Positions 22,040 to 55,609 of a DNA stretch of 64,000 nucleotides are shown in pieces. How positions within the stretch are numbered: position 1 is the first letter of the stretch; each line of letters opens with the position of its first letter. The notes beneath the pieces are model-generated. The model did no database searches, was not told where the DNA came from, and saw only the letters and a list, made by a program, of their open reading frames with translations. The DNA is from Oryzias latipes. Its lineage: Eukaryota; Chordata; Actinopteri; Beloniformes; Adrianichthyidae. The stretch lies in assembly GCF_002234675.1 (NCBI RefSeq), contig NC_019866.2, positions 25,138,031-25,202,030 of the forward strand. The letters are read 5' to 3'. The position numbers and the translations under genes are program-made.

Positions 22040-22620
22040 GCCCTGATTGGATCAGACGGAACCGACGTCTCCTGGGATGCGGGTCATGGACCGGAGTTGT
22101 GGACTCAGTCAAAGGTTCGAGTGCAGACCGAGGAGGAAGTCGCCGCACTACAGCTCGTGCTGGTGCTCTCGTTACTCGGTGTTCTCTGATCAAGTAACTG
22201 GTTCTGACCGGATCCCGCAGGCTGTTCCGGTGCTCGAGCTTCCGCACACCGGCGGAGGCGCCGTTCACAGCCGCCTTCCTTCGCTTCGGGACATCCAGAC
22301 GCCAACAGGCTGGACCGGCAGCGCGCGCAAAGCCGCGGACGCTGCTGGTCCAGCTGTGCCGGGATGCTCGGACTCCATCCGCCGCGCGCGCAAAGCCGCA
22401 GGCGCGAGAGCGGCTTTTGTCCCGCCAGACAGCCGACTTCAACGGCCCAGGTGGTCTGGTTCCGAAAACACTTACCGAAGGTCCGAAACCAGCGGCAGGT
22501 CCGCGTGAGAGTCCGCGCGCGGCTGCAGAAGCGTGGAGTGAAACAGCCGCGTCCGAGAGCGCGACAGCTGTGCGCGTGCTCTCTGCAGGGGGAGGGGCTT
22601 CGATGTTCTCTCCTCCTCAG
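22040..22620. promoter_or_regulatory. CpG island, probable abat promoter
   Basis: A GC-rich, CpG-dense block contains several GCGCGC runs and a repeated CGCGCGCAAAGCCGC motif (near 22321 and 22385). Its position upstream of abat fits a TATA-less promoter. Open frames across it on both strands are expected from GC-rich DNA and match no family I know. Confidence 0.5.
22476..22620 (-). other. abat: Candidate abat 5' non-coding exon
   Basis: A consensus minus-strand donor, TTCG|GTAAGTG, lies at 22476/22475 inside a CpG island, about 9.8 kb upstream of the abat start codon and with no other minus-strand gene between. With the acceptor at 12653 it would form the 5' UTR. The upstream limit is a guess and no transcript evidence is available here. 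Confidence 0.45.
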
Positions 22621-22659
22621 AGCCAGCCCATCCTCTCTCAGGTCTAAATGATCTCCACA

Positions 22660-23360
22660 TAAACTTAATCTTTAAAAAAACAACAGTTACAAAAACAGGG
22701 GAAAAGCCCTCATAACTGTTCTAAAATAAATAAATGAATAAATAAAAAACATCTGAAAAACCGCTTTGGCTAATAAATGAGTTACTTACAATCTCAAAAC
22801 TCTGGTCTCACTGCTGGATCAAACCTGCTGGTAACGAGCTTTAACCAGAACCTGACCTCTCTCTTAACCTGGTTGACGACTGCTCTGAACCGGTCCAGAC
22901 ACACCTGAATGTGCCTCCACATGTCAAACCAAAGCAGGCTGATCTGTTGCTTTTCTGTCTCACCGCTGGGTTTTACCGGCTAAAACTGGATTGAACTGGC
23001 TGACAGCAGTAACAAAATGAACTCAGTAAAGCTGTCAAACTGCCTGATAATTGTTTTAAACTGATCCGATTGGTCTCACGGGCGGATAATTGACTGAATG
23101 GATGTTCAGCTGGCTGAGTTCTGCTGTGAACTAGATAAATGCTCTTTATTTGGTTACATTTGTCTTTAAATGGCTGATTACCGTCTTTAATTGGCGAGTT
23201 GAAGACGGTTACTCTTGACTCTTCTCTGTCTTTTACCTCACATCACAAATAGCTTTTCAACAGGGAGGGACTAATGTTTGTGTCACAGGAAAATGGGAAT
23301 AAGTCCATAAAGGCTTTGGTCGGATGAAGTCGGAGAGTTGATGTATAAACCCCAGATCCT
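22660..23360. other. Intergenic, no feature seen
   Basis: AT-rich sequence with a short (AAATAAATGAAT) tract at 22726-22750. It contains neither gene nor recognisable repeat ends. Confidence 0.5.
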
Positions 23361-23364
23361 AGAC

Positions 23365-23544
23365 CAGGGGTCCCCAAATCCAGGCCAAGAGGGCCGGTGT
23401 CCTACATTTCTTCCAACCAACCTGCCATTGATGCTCCTTATTGGCTAAACCCACCCAAACCAGGTAACCAGCAGTAAGTATGGCAGGGATTCTGGGAAAC
23501 CAGCATGAGGCCGGCCCTCCAGGCCTGGATTTGGGGACCCCAGA
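23365..23544. mobile_element. hAT-type MITE with CAGGGGTCCCC termini
   Basis: The ends CAGGGGTCCCCAAATCCAGG and CCTGGATTTGGGGACCCC are inverted. The flanks TCCTAGAC (23357-23364) and TCCTGGAC (23545-23552) match at 7 of 8 positions, as for an old 8-bp target duplication. About 180 bp, no coding capacity. Confidence 0.75.
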
Positions 23545-23929
23545 TCCTGGACGCTGGTGGTGGTTAGAGACCAGACCATGGCGAAGCCTCCCTCCAGGTG
23601 GAGTACGGGGTGGAGGATGGCAGGCGTCCCGTCTAGAATGCAAAGACAGACGACATTTCATGACTTTAAAGGCAAAGACGTGACTGTGATTGGTTGAGGA
23701 ATAAGGCGGACCATTTAACTATTGGTTCAAAGTGATGATGGTGTGTAGATGATGGAACAACCCAGCATACCTGGAGGTGAGGTAGATCTTCCTTAATGAA
23801 ATGAATTCCCCAAAGCTGAACTTTTCTACGATATCAACAGTATCTGACAGTTTCTCACAGCTTCTACTGCAACTGCTCTGCTCCATGCGTTAGTCACATC
23901 CCATAATGACTGCTGGAACTTGGAGCCAG

Positions 23930-24345
23930 GAAGATCCTGCATGATGGACAGATCCCGACTGAGCTCAAAGAGGCGAAGCAGGTCCGGGCTCTGAAAGATC
24001 AGACTGTCAACAGGATGGAGATCATTGAAAAACGAATGGATGACCAGGACCAGAACTCCAGATCCAACAACCTGATTATCACCAGATGGAAAATCAAACC
24101 CTGGTCAACGCCGCACGCAGTGACCCCCGGGAACGATGGGGAACCTGATGAGCAGGAGACGAGCTCTGTGGAGAAGTTCCTAAAGTCCAAAGGAATTTCT
24201 CTGGACACAAACCAGAGGAGATGTGCCGAATGCTTCCCAGCAGGAGACAGACAAACCAATCGGACCGACATGGACCAGTTAAAGACACGTCACATGTCTG
24301 TGACTGACTACTGCCATATACTGGCCTACAGCTCTTCAAGCTAAC
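23930..24345 (+). pseudogene. LINE ORF1-like fragment (Tx1/L1 type)
   Basis: The frame from 24015 reads MEIIEKRMDDQDQNSRSNNL, then a KPWSTPHAVTPGN segment and SSVEKFLKSKGISLDTNQRR. This has the pattern of ORF1 proteins of fish L1/Tx1 LINEs (coiled-coil end, NxSRxNNL, then an RRM-like part). It is truncated at both ends. Family assignment is from memory. Confidence 0.6.
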
Positions 24346-24349
24346 TCAT

Positions 24350-25370
24350 TTAAACTATCTTAACTAGACTGATAACCGTCTAGTTATACCCGGTAATTGT
24401 CTTAAAGGTGTTTTAACTAGAAACAAACCACCTCAAGCCGATGGAATCCGTCTGATTCTTAAAGGTTATGACCTGTAGTTCAGTTTATTCTGCTCTTTAA
24501 CTACCTGATCGTTGGATCAAACAGGCAGGTGGCTAACTTTCCTAACTGTTTCTTAAACTGGGTAAAACAGTCCTTTACTGACTGATGAGTGTCGTAGGGC
24601 CGTTTGCTTCCTGTGCAAAAGTGAAGCAAACCAGCCGTGCGTGTTTGTGTGTATTTTGTGTGTGTGTTTGTGTGCAGTTAGCTGCATCAGCATGACCCTG
24701 CAGATGCGTTTGTGTTCATCCACAGCCTGGTCTTCATGTTCAACCAGAAGTCATTTGGGTTTTTAGAAAAAAGCTGCAACCGTTCAGACGGTTCCTCCCA
24801 CGTCCAAAAGACTCATCCCAGGATCTTTGGTTTTCATCAGGAACAACTCAAAAAAACGATTCAACCAAACCCAGGAGTCTGCAACCGTTAACCCTGCAGG
24901 AGGCCTTTCCCACCGACAACGACCCCCCAGGAGCAAAAGAGACCGGATTCTCCCTTTAGAAGAAGACTCTGTTTCATTCCTGTAAATGTTTAGATCATGA
25001 AGGGGGGGGGGGTAACAATGGAGCCTCAGGTTGCAGACCCCCGGCCTAAAGCCAGAGACTGTGGATGAGCAGACGAGGGTCCCTGCAGGACCAGGAGTTC
25101 CTGACAACAGACACACACGTTTGTCGTACAGTTTTATCGGTTCACTAACGTGTGTTTGTGCACACGGCTTTGTACATGGAGGACCAGAAACACATTTCAT
25201 CCACGGACGCATCAGCTGTGGGTTCCAGCCGCCGCCACACGGGTTCAAACGACCAACGAGGTCCAGCGAATCCCACGTCATGTGATGCGTGTGAGGCGAC
25301 GTCCACGGGGGCGGGGGGGGGTCTCACCGTCAGAGAACACAAACGTGGGATGGGTGTTGGAACAGTCCAG
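24350..25370. other. Intergenic between abat 5' end and carm1 3' end
   Basis: Contains a short TG tract near 24640-24675 and G-runs near 25003 and 25309-25320. No gene recognised. Confidence 0.5.
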
Positions 25371-25374
25371 AACA

Positions 25375-25380
25375 TTTAAT
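25375..25380 (-). terminator. carm1: Candidate carm1 poly(A) signal
   Basis: ATTAAA on the minus strand, about 1.5 kb beyond the carm1 stop codon. It would give a 3' UTR of a usual length. Other signals cannot be excluded. Confidence 0.35.
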
Positions 25381-25697
25381 CAGCTGCTTTCTTCTCCTCA
25401 AACAAAAGTCAACAAAAATAATTCCTACTAAGAGACGATTTCCAGATCTCTGAAAGCTCTAAATCAAATGACAAACACTGGAAGAGATGCATAAAAGCCC
25501 CCGTCTGTCCTTTACTGATAAAACCGGCTGCACCACTGATATGTTGCTGCTCAGACATGGATCGGGTGAGCAGGGGGGGGGAGGGGGGAGGGGGGGGTGT
25601 CCTCCCATCCCCCAAAGTTCTTCTGTGACAGTCTGACAGGAGCGGGGGCCTCCGGGGTCAGCCTGGTGCGTTCGAGTGTCCCTCCAGGAGCTGCCGG

Positions 25698-25852
25698 GGC
25701 TCAGATCCATGCGGGCGGGTGGGTCACCGTGACCCCTCAGACAGCTGCAGCTCGGATCCATGCAGGCGGGTGGGTCACCGTGACCCCTCAGACAGCTGCA
25801 GCTCGGATCCATGCAGGCGGGTGGGTCACCGTGACCCCTCAGACACTCACCT
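25698..25852. repeat. 51-bp tandem repeat, about three units
   Basis: GGATCCATGCAGGCGGGTGG followed by GTCACCGTGACCCCTCAGAC and AGCTGCAGCTC, with 51-bp spacing (25754 to 25805). The GGTCACCGTGACC core is palindromic. It lies in the presumed carm1 3' UTR. Confidence 0.93.
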
Positions 25853-26708
25853 TACATGCTGAGTAATGTACCTGACTCTGTTTCCTATGAAACTTTGGCT
25901 TCTGCTCGACCAAGAGGTTAGAAAATGTAACAGCAGCCGAGCGGCGCCACGCTTTTGGATAATTCACTGAACACGGAAGGAGATGCAGGAAAAGGAAGAA
26001 ACTGTTTGGGGCGGGGGCAGAAAATCTGCCACATGTGATGAATCTTTAAAAATTGGATGCAGCTGCCGATGTATGTAGAAGCTGCGGACCAAAAAAACTG
26101 CTCAGACCTGAAAACGTCCGTCCACAAAGACAGAGGTCCAGGAAGCTGAGGGCGCTGCTGCCCCCTGCTGGTCGACGGCAGGAAGTGCAGCTAAAGAGCA
26201 TCTGAGCGTCTGCCACCCCACCACCCTCCCACCCTCACTCAGACGACACGGATGACATTTAAAAATCAGACCATTGCAGGGATTTAAAGAAACGGAACGA
26301 CCCGCCAGCAAAGCCTGCAGCTGAAACGGGTCAGAACCAGACTTCACCGCGGTTCTCTAAGCTTCGTCATCACTCAGCATGAAAGGCGGCCTGGAGGATC
26401 CGTTTGCACAGGCTGGGGGGGTTGATGAGGGTCTGAGCGGTTCTGGAGCAGTTCTGAAGTCAAAGTGCAGCGGCCCAGAGAGGAGCGGCTGACGGGCATC
26501 GTGTCCTGCTGCACCGCCCACAGTCTGGGACGTCCCTGTGGTACAGCGGAGGGCTCTGTGGAACGGAATGATGCTGGTATCAAACAAAGTGCCGAGTCTC
26601 GGGACAGAATAAAGACCTGGGCCGTTTCAAAAGAGCTGGGGGGGTGGATGAAAACTTTGCTGTTCAGACAAGTCTGGGGGGGTACAGTCTGGACGGATAC
26701 GAGTGTTC

Positions 26709-26731
26709 GGGGGGGGGGGGGGGGGGGGGGG
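26709..26731. repeat. Long G-run
   Basis: An uninterrupted run of more than 20 G, in the presumed carm1 3' UTR (C-run in the transcript). Its length is probably unreliable in any assembly. Confidence 0.85.
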
Positions 26732-26887
26732 GATGTCTGTAAAACAGGGAGGTGTCAGCACAGCAGCTGTTTTGGTATACTGGTTTTGGTTGCAGTAGGT
26801 GGGGTCCCTCAGAGTTTGTGGGTGGGGGAGGATTTGCTTTCCATGCAGGGGTATTGGGGGGGGGGGGTTCTTTTCAAAGTCTTCATC

Positions 26888-43148
<16,261 letters not shown>

Positions 43149-43324
43149 GTTGGAGCTGTAAGCAGACACGGCTGGATGGCGCGCACGTCCGCCCGCGCAC
43201 CGTTCTCTCCGTGACGATGAACAGCGCCGTCATCCGGCTGGAGCTGGTACTACATCAACCAGATTTATATGGAGTAGTTTTTGTGTCATTATTCCCAGCG
43301 CAACACTCACCGATAAATCGTAAA

Positions 43325-43530
43325 ACGTTAATTCAATTCAATTTTATTTCCATAGCCCAAAATCACAACAACAGTCGTCTGAATGGGCTTCGTACCGGTA
43401 ATTGTAAAGCAAACAAAATCAAAAGGATCATGAATACACAGAATTCAATAGCAAAATACTAAACAAACTAAACTAAACTGGGCGTCTCTGCCCTTAGACC
43501 CTCCTTCCTTTTGGGAAAAACTCCTAAAAA
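43325..43530. repeat. Interspersed fish repeat (AATTCAATTTTATTT type)
   Basis: TCAATTCAATTTTATTTCCA, AGCCCAAAATCACAACAACA and the later CTGCCCTTAGACCCTCCTTC are the usual words of a very common fish repeat. A shorter copy is at 52872-52945. It lies between the carm1 promoter and the G-gamma 3' end. Confidence 0.75.
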
Positions 43531-44119
43531 TAATGCATTCTGGGGAAAAAAGAAGAAATCTCAGGGGTGTCCACATGTTAATAACTTGGTGGGCTCTAAA
43601 AATTATTTGCACTTGAAACATAAAAATAGGAGTTAACAAAACAATTTCAATTTTAAAACTAAAAATTTAACTCGAGAGAATTTCTCTCTCTCTCTTCTCT
43701 GCTCCAAGAAAGCAGGGAACCGTGTCACAAATGTGCCACAAAAGCCGGCCAATCACAGATGTAGACGGGATGTTGATGCTGATTGGTCAGAAAGTCTTCC
43801 AATCAGGCAACCAAATCCAATCGACAAGGTTCAAAAATAAAATTGTTTTGTTTACATGTATTTTTCTGTTTCACGTACAAAATTATTTTCTGAGCACACA
43901 ACATTTTTACACAAAAACCAGTGAGGGTCCATAGTGTTTAGAGACCACATATAGGGATAGACTGCCAAATACTCCAGGTCTGCTGTCATTACTATACTTG
44001 AAACCCACAAAGGACACAAGCTCGCATTATGCCATTTTATTTGCTTAGTGTATGTTAATGTATTTTCTCCATACAGTCACACAGTGAAGAGAGCGCAGTA
44101 TTGGAGTGATGTGCTGGTT

Positions 44120-44815
44120 CTTGCTAAAAGATGGGTAGAGGAATTTTGGACCAGCTGGAGACCAGCAGAGACTGGTCAGTACCCCGTAGCAGAGGTGGGC
44201 ACTGAGGGCCGCATTCCTGCATGTTTTCCAGCATACCCTGCTCTGGCATGTTCTAATTGGCTGGACACACCTGTACCAGGTAATCAGTCATGAGTAGGGC
44301 AAGATTATTGGCTGGACACACCTGAACCAGGTAATCAGCCATGAGTAGGGAAAGGCTATCTTGAAATCATGCAGACACACCGGCCCTCGAGGCCTGGAAT
44401 TGCCCACCCCTGTCGTACAGAGTCACAGTAGTTCAGTCTGGGAACAACAAAGGCATGGATCACTTGCTCCAGAGCATGAGAGGGAAGAGCTTTGCTGATT
44501 GTGATAAAAACGAGACTGCACTAACCTGTTTGTCAAATTTAAGATCTCTGTCAAAGTTCAGCGATAGACTCCTAGTAACAGGAGTTAGGAGGACTCAAAC
44601 CCAAACCCAATGTCTTATTTCGATTCAGCTCCATCCAGGATTTAATGTCTTGTAGGCACTTCTGCAGATCCTCAAGATCCACCAGATTTGACAGAAGGTA
44701 GATCTGGTCGTCATCTGTGTAGCAGTGGAAGGACTCTTTATATTTTATAAAAATGGACCCCAGTGAAAACAGGTGAAGTGAAAACAAAGGACGCCCCAAC
44801 ACAGAGCCCTGGGGT
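44120..44815 (-). pseudogene. L2/Maui-type LINE reverse transcriptase fragment, interrupted by a MITE
   Basis: The minus-strand frame 44572-44802 reads FIKYKESFHCYTDDDQIYLL then EDLQKCLQDIKSWMELNRNK. This is the YxDD-containing palm segment of L2-type LINE reverse transcriptases (YADD is usual; here YTDD). It is truncated. The repeat continues to about 44120 and is split by the insertion at 44190-44412. Confidence 0.75.
44190..44412. mobile_element. hAT-type MITE copy with internal duplication, nested in L2 fragment
   Basis: Same ends as 39743-39914 (CAGAGGTGGGCACTGAGGGC, GGAATTGCCCACCCCTG), but 223 bp. ATTGGCTGGACACACCTG, ACCAGGTAATCAG, CATGAGTAGGG occurs twice in tandem. Flanking 8-mers do not match well. 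Confidence 0.85.
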
Positions 44816-44890
44816 ACACCGCGTTATAGAACGAATGTTCACCAGAGGAAAACGACCAGAAAAGCACAACAGAGGATGCTGTGGCATCAC

Positions 44891-44896
44891 TTTAAT
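44891..44896 (-). terminator. Candidate poly(A) signal of the G-gamma gene
   Basis: ATTAAA on the minus strand 540 bp beyond the stop codon at 45435. Confidence 0.4.
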
Positions 44897-45434
44897 ATGT
44901 GTTGCATTTTAGCAGTGTGCTGCAAAGACAGGCAGAAATATGTGAAGATAATATACAAGAATAGAACGCATTCCATTAAACACAAACCATAACTTCCTTC
45001 TACGGTGAAACCAGGTCTGACAGACAAATCTCTGGGTCCAGTTTGATAAATAACTTTGTAAAAGTAGAAATTCTTCATCAAAACATGTGTGGCTTTTGTT
45101 GTTTGTTTTTCCTTTCAACATACTTTGTTAAAAATAACAGAAAAGCTGATGCAGATCCAGAAGAACATGTTCTGCTTCGATCACCGATTACATCGTTGGG
45201 ATAAAATCCCTCTGATGTTCAGGGATGCGATTAGCTTTCAGCGTGACGCTGGTGTTTCAGTCACATGATCTGTAGCGGGGGGGTCTGGGCAGCAGCAGGG
45301 TCGGTACACAGGACGGACACGGGATGCATGACGCTCCACAAACACGCGGCACGCCAGCTTTTCACCCAAGCTGCTCCAGAAGTAGAAGCCGGGATGACGA
45401 GGAGCCGGCGGGGGGACGGTGCTGCGGCAGCATC

Positions 45435-50717
<5,283 letters not shown>

Positions 50718-51059
50718 GACCGGGTCCGAATGAGAGCGGCAGAGGCCGAACGCGCACTTATACCGAGGCGCGCGCGGGGCCTCAGCTGCGGGAGAGCGCC
50801 TCTTCCGGTGCGAACTTTCACAATAAACTTTGGTTTTCGGGCACAGCTGCTCCCCTGAGGTAAGACGTTTAACCACATCCGCTTTTGTACAGTCACGGGT
50901 TCACACCCGCACAGGGTTTGACTCAGAAAGAGAGAGAAAAAAAGAATCAGAACTTTTATCTAGAAGGAGCTGCTTTTCCAGAGGAAACTACAGGTTGATG
51001 CTCTGAATGAAAATGATCACAATTGGCAATAAAGAAATAAAGAAGTGATCAAAGTTCAC

Positions 51060-51245
51060 CATAAAGAAAGTGAAAATAGCACAATAACAAAAAAAACATA
51101 TGGTTGTGAAAAATGGCAGAGCCGGGTATCAAACCAGCGAGCTCCTGCACCAAGTTGTGTTTCAATGGAGGCAAAAATCCTGGAATATCTGGAAAGGTTT
51201 AAGGATTCGAAGGAACAAAAGTCATATCTAGTAAAAGATGAAAGA
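51060..51245. repeat. Interspersed repeat with B-box-like tail, copy 2
   Basis: Repeats the words of 14575-14730 in the same order (AATAGCACAATAACAA, AGAGCCGGGTATCAAACCAG, CTGGAATATCTGGAAAGG). Confidence 0.65.
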
Positions 51246-51249
51246 GTTA

Positions 51250-52075
51250 AACTCTTTATTTCTTTAATAAAATAAATAAAAATGTAACCTAATCGTCTTT
51301 GGATGCTGGAGTTTCAGCCCAACTGCATAAAGATGGTATGGGGGTGGGGGGTGGGGTCATGGCTCACCCCTTGGATTCATGTTGTTCTTTACTGGGGGGT
51401 GGGGGGACTCTGCTTCCAGGTAGGAGTCAAGTGACCAAAGAAATTTGTTTTGATTCGTTTATCAAATAAAGGAAATAAAAAAACATCTCATCTTAAAATC
51501 AACAAAGATTTCTAGAACATGAGTAAAGACTGATTTGTTGGAGGAGGGAAATTCCACTTTGCCCCAAATCTACTCAAGTCGAGGTCAAAGCAAAAGCATG
51601 AAGCAAAGATTTACCATACCATAGTAGGTATGGAAAAGGGATGCATGGTATGGTATGGAAGTGCATCTTTGTGTATATATTCTTGGGATGAAGGATTAAA
51701 TGTTTTCATTTGCCCTCACATCATTAACTAAATTGCTTTAGGTTATTTATGTCTTCCACTGTAACCCCCTCACTAAACGCCTTTTGAATGTTTTGTTTGA
51801 ACGGGCAACACGTACGGACCAAAAAACACAGTTACATCATGACCACAGTCTAAATGAACAATTAAATACTAATTAGTTCACTTTTTCAAAACTGGAAAAT
51901 GTTACAGAGATGTAAAAACTGCCCTTTACACTGCCTTCATTATTCTCTGACATCTGAGATAAAAGATGAAGTTCATCGTCTCACACGATAGTGTTTTGGT
52001 AGTTAGGGGTTAGGGTGGGAATTTGGATACAGCCAAAGACTTCCAACAGCAACTAGTGCCAAAGTTTTTCCGATT
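51250..52075. other. Intergenic, no feature seen
   Basis: G-rich GGGGGTGGGGGGTGGGG near 51341-51354, otherwise AT-rich and non-coding. Confidence 0.45.
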
Positions 52076-52630
52076 GCCCATTAACCGTATACGAGAACTG
52101 GACTTAGTGGCCCCTCCCCCTGGCGTTCCAAACAGGAAGCACCTGCTGGCTCCAAGAAGCCAAAATCCCATAGACTTCTATGCAGAAGTAAACAGCTGTT
52201 ACTCAGTTGTTCTATTGGTCAGAAGAAGCGTTCTGGCTCTGATACTTTTTTTAACGTCTTCTTGATAATACTCTATTTTTTATCATGATATTGTTTCGTA
52301 GTTCAAGTTAATCAAGTGATAAACTGACCAATCAGATGCCTCAATAAAAGCATGTGGTGCCCACTGGCCCCCACCTCAAATGTTTGATTGACAGATTCTG
52401 CAGAGCTGCTTTCAGTGGAAAAGGTGTGGACTTCCAGCATGCTCCCAACATTGCCACAGAAATGTTGATTTAGACAGACTCTGACCAATCACAGTGGTCT
52501 GGCTCCAACATGGCGATCCGAATTGTGGAAAAATGGCAGCTGAACTGGCTTCATTTGGCAGGAGCCAGATTAAGGCATTTTCTATGGGAGACAACGCACT
52601 CGCTCAGTCCAGTCCTCGTATACAGTCAAT
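52076..52630. mobile_element. Family B inverted-repeat element, near-complete copy
   Basis: Left end CCATTAACCGTATACGAGAA then CTGGACTTAG; right end CTCAGTCCAGTCCTCGTATA then CAGTCAATAG. Interior matches 18096-18646 in the same orientation. Confidence 0.8.
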
Positions 52631-52864
52631 AGCTGTGGAACAGGGGAAATGTGGTCGACCTTGGAAAGTCTCAGAAGTTAGAACTCTGTCTTCCCCTCTG
52701 GTCATCGGTGGAAACTGTCTCCAGAGATCTGAGTGCACTTCATCTCCCAGCAACCCCAGTGCAGTTTCTGGATGCCACACACCTGACTCTCATTTGCAAT
52801 CCCTTACAGTCTACTTCAGCACTGCACCGAGCCTCACTCAGTGCAAAGTATTGTCTGTGACACT

Positions 52865-53165
52865 CTGCCCTCTTCAATTCAATTCAATTGATTTTTATTT
52901 ATGTATCCCAATATTTGCAACAAGTCATCTCAATGGGCTTACATCAGCTGAGCTTTACCGAGCGTTACATCCAGACCTGATCCTCCGTCTCCTGACCTTG
53001 TTTCTGACTCTGCCTGCCGCCTGCCCCGACTCTCGCCTGGATCCTGACTACTCCTTTGTCTTCTCTGATGCTTCCATGCTCACCGTTGACCCCTGTCTGA
53101 CCCTGATTTAGCTTTGTGGACCTTTAGCTGAGCTAATAAACTTGCTCCAATTGGATCCAGACGTC
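52865..53165. repeat. Interspersed repeat fragments
   Basis: 52872-52945 is a short copy of the AATTCAATTTTATTT repeat. After it comes a TC-rich stretch ending in TAGCTGAGCTAATAAACTTG, which I cannot classify. Confidence 0.45.
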
Positions 53166-53229
53166 TGCCTGTTGCTGGGACATAAAGTAGGTGGTTTGGT
53201 TCCCATTTCACCTGCCTTTGTGTCACTGT

Positions 53230-53400
53230 GTCCTTAAAGTCCCCCTTTAATCATCTTTTGATCCATTTTTTTACAGTTTTTCCAGTGGTCGTCCAATTAT
53301 GATGATGCTGTTTTAGGTTAAATCCAATAACTGTCGTCTAGGACATCGTTTCTGCAGAGCGGCAGTAGTTCATTAGAAATTAATCTTCTGCCCACAGAAA
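53230..53400. repeat. Family C fragment
   Basis: CCTTTAATCATCTTTTGATC and TCGTCTAGGACATCGTTTCT then GCAGAGCGGCAG match other family C copies. Confidence 0.6.
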
Positions 53401-53404
53401 ACAC

Positions 53405-55600
53405 AATTTGTCTCCAAAGAAAGATGCAGCTCAGTTTGTGAAGTTACTTCTGAGCGCATCAGAAACCGTCTGGAGCGTCCGACAGGCTTCTTCCAAGGCG
53501 TTACGCAGCCAGGACTCTGCCACCAACTACTAGTGTGGTCCATCTGTGAGGCAGCTTGACCTGAACTGGGTCATCATCCGATCAATGATCCAAAACAGCG
53601 GCAAATCTGAAATAAAGCAACGGCAAAGACAAGAATCAGTTTGTTGAAAGGATTTAGTTAAAGTCCAAATATTAATTTACTTCATTGAAGTAAAGAAAAT
53701 TGAAGCACATTGAAAAGAGTGAGTGACAACATCTTAGAGGAAACCAGAAGTTCATGTTTCTGCCGCTGAAAGTGGCTTTTGATGATGGTATGTAAATGAA
53801 TTATGCACACACTGCCGCTGCTCTTTGGGGTTTTCCCCTTTTTTATGGTTAGAATCCAGCAGGCAAATCCCAGGATGAAGGAATTCATCCGGACCTTGAA
53901 TTATAAAAGGAGATGAAATGCCACCACAGAATTTAATTTAGTTTGGGACAGAAAAACAGATTCGACCCCCCAAAGATGGAGTTTTGAGGAACTTTCTTTG
54001 TTCTCTACCGCACACCTGAAAATCCCCCCTTTTCTTAGCCCTTTGGTGGTCATGAGGCCGAGGCTGCAGGAAATGCTGGATGCAGCTGCTATTTGTCAAA
54101 CAAACCCGTATTCATGATGGTACAGTCAATCTCCCTTTCCTGCTTGCAGCGCTTTTCTCTGTGTGGCTGGTGCCGGCAACATTTACGGTAGTCTCTTTCT
54201 CTGCTGTCTTTTTCATTGACAGGGTGTCAGTTTGAAGCGATAAACCTAGCGGGAAGGACTCCTAGAGGATGAATGTGTCCGTTTCCCCAGCCACAGGCAT
54301 GAGGGCATGAACTGGACCCCATCTGCGGTTCGGGTGTCTCGCCAGTCGCCTGTATAGCAGACCCCCTTCCGTTTTCTGATCACATGCTGCTGACTTTTAA
54401 TGTCATTTCAGCCTCCAAATCCAACCCTCCACGCACAATGACCCATCCCAAATTCAATGATATCGGTCCTATCCTCACACAGTGATAACCTCACCAGTCC
54501 TCCCCAGACTTTGAAGTTTTAGCTAAAAAAACAGACTTTTATCTTTAGGAGGTTTGTTCCATAACATTTAATATAGACTCTAATGGTTAGTGACTTGAAA
54601 ATTATGCTCTCTGTCATGTACTGAGGATTGAGGAAAATCATTTTTTTATTTGCTAAGGAGAAAGTAACAATGAAGAAACCCCTTTACTGAGCCTGTTCTA
54701 ATATAATAAAACCATAAATAATAAATCCTTTTTAAATTTAGAACAAGTGTTTGCACTTTCAACATCGACACACTGGTATGCAGCAGGGATGCAGTCATTC
54801 ACTGTCCTCACCGTTAGGTTCAAAGACGTAACACACGGTTCAGTTGTGGCATGACTTACTATTGTTGAGTTATCTAAATGCAAGCGGTTCAGAAAGGAGG
54901 ATTTAGTTTTTGTCCCTACAGTTGGTGGCAAAAACGCTCCATAAATGTTAGACTTCAACCTTCAATCCACTCCAGGAAAAATCTGCTGCTTCTCACCGTT
55001 TTGTCTCACAAATATGATCAGTTCTGTTTAACAATGTTTAACAAGTGTGAAGTTCAAAGAAACCCTCTTTTTTTATACTCACGTAATCTTAGTTTGCAGA
55101 ATGAATGTTTTGTATTTCCTTTGTGATAAGGCTGATTTGATCATTTTCACTCTAAAGGTTTCTGTCGTTAGTGATTAGCTACAAAATATTTATTATTTCA
55201 ACTTGTTATTCAAAGAAATATCATCATCATTTTCATTTAAATGTAGGAAATATTTTGGATGGATTCTACTTCGTATGTATGCTTTAATGTGTTCTGGATG
55301 TTTTCAAATTTTTTACTGTTTCGTTATTATAATTTAATTTTTTTTGACAGTTATGACAAAATCCTTCTTTTCCTTATTACCTTATTTTCATGCATGAACC
55401 ACAGATGTATAACTTTTATTGTCACGTTAAGAATACCTAACTAACGCACGAATCATTAATCCTGAACGTGGTTCATTCATGAGACATCTGTGAAAATTTC
55501 ACGTAAAGACCACAACTTTTCTCACTTTTTCCCTGTAGCTTCACGTATGACCGACTTTCATCTGTGCACTATGTGCCAAATGTACTAATGGCTGTGTGAC
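53405..55600. other. Intergenic between the G-gamma gene and clpp, no gene seen
   Basis: AT-rich DNA. None of its short open frames resembles a known protein. Confidence 0.5.
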
Positions 55601-55609
55601 ACGGCCTTA

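Noticed and set aside
21907..22508. Arg/Pro-rich frames of 96-153 codons near 22 kb
   Set aside because: GC-rich CpG island DNA keeps many frames open; no domain or splice pattern supports coding.
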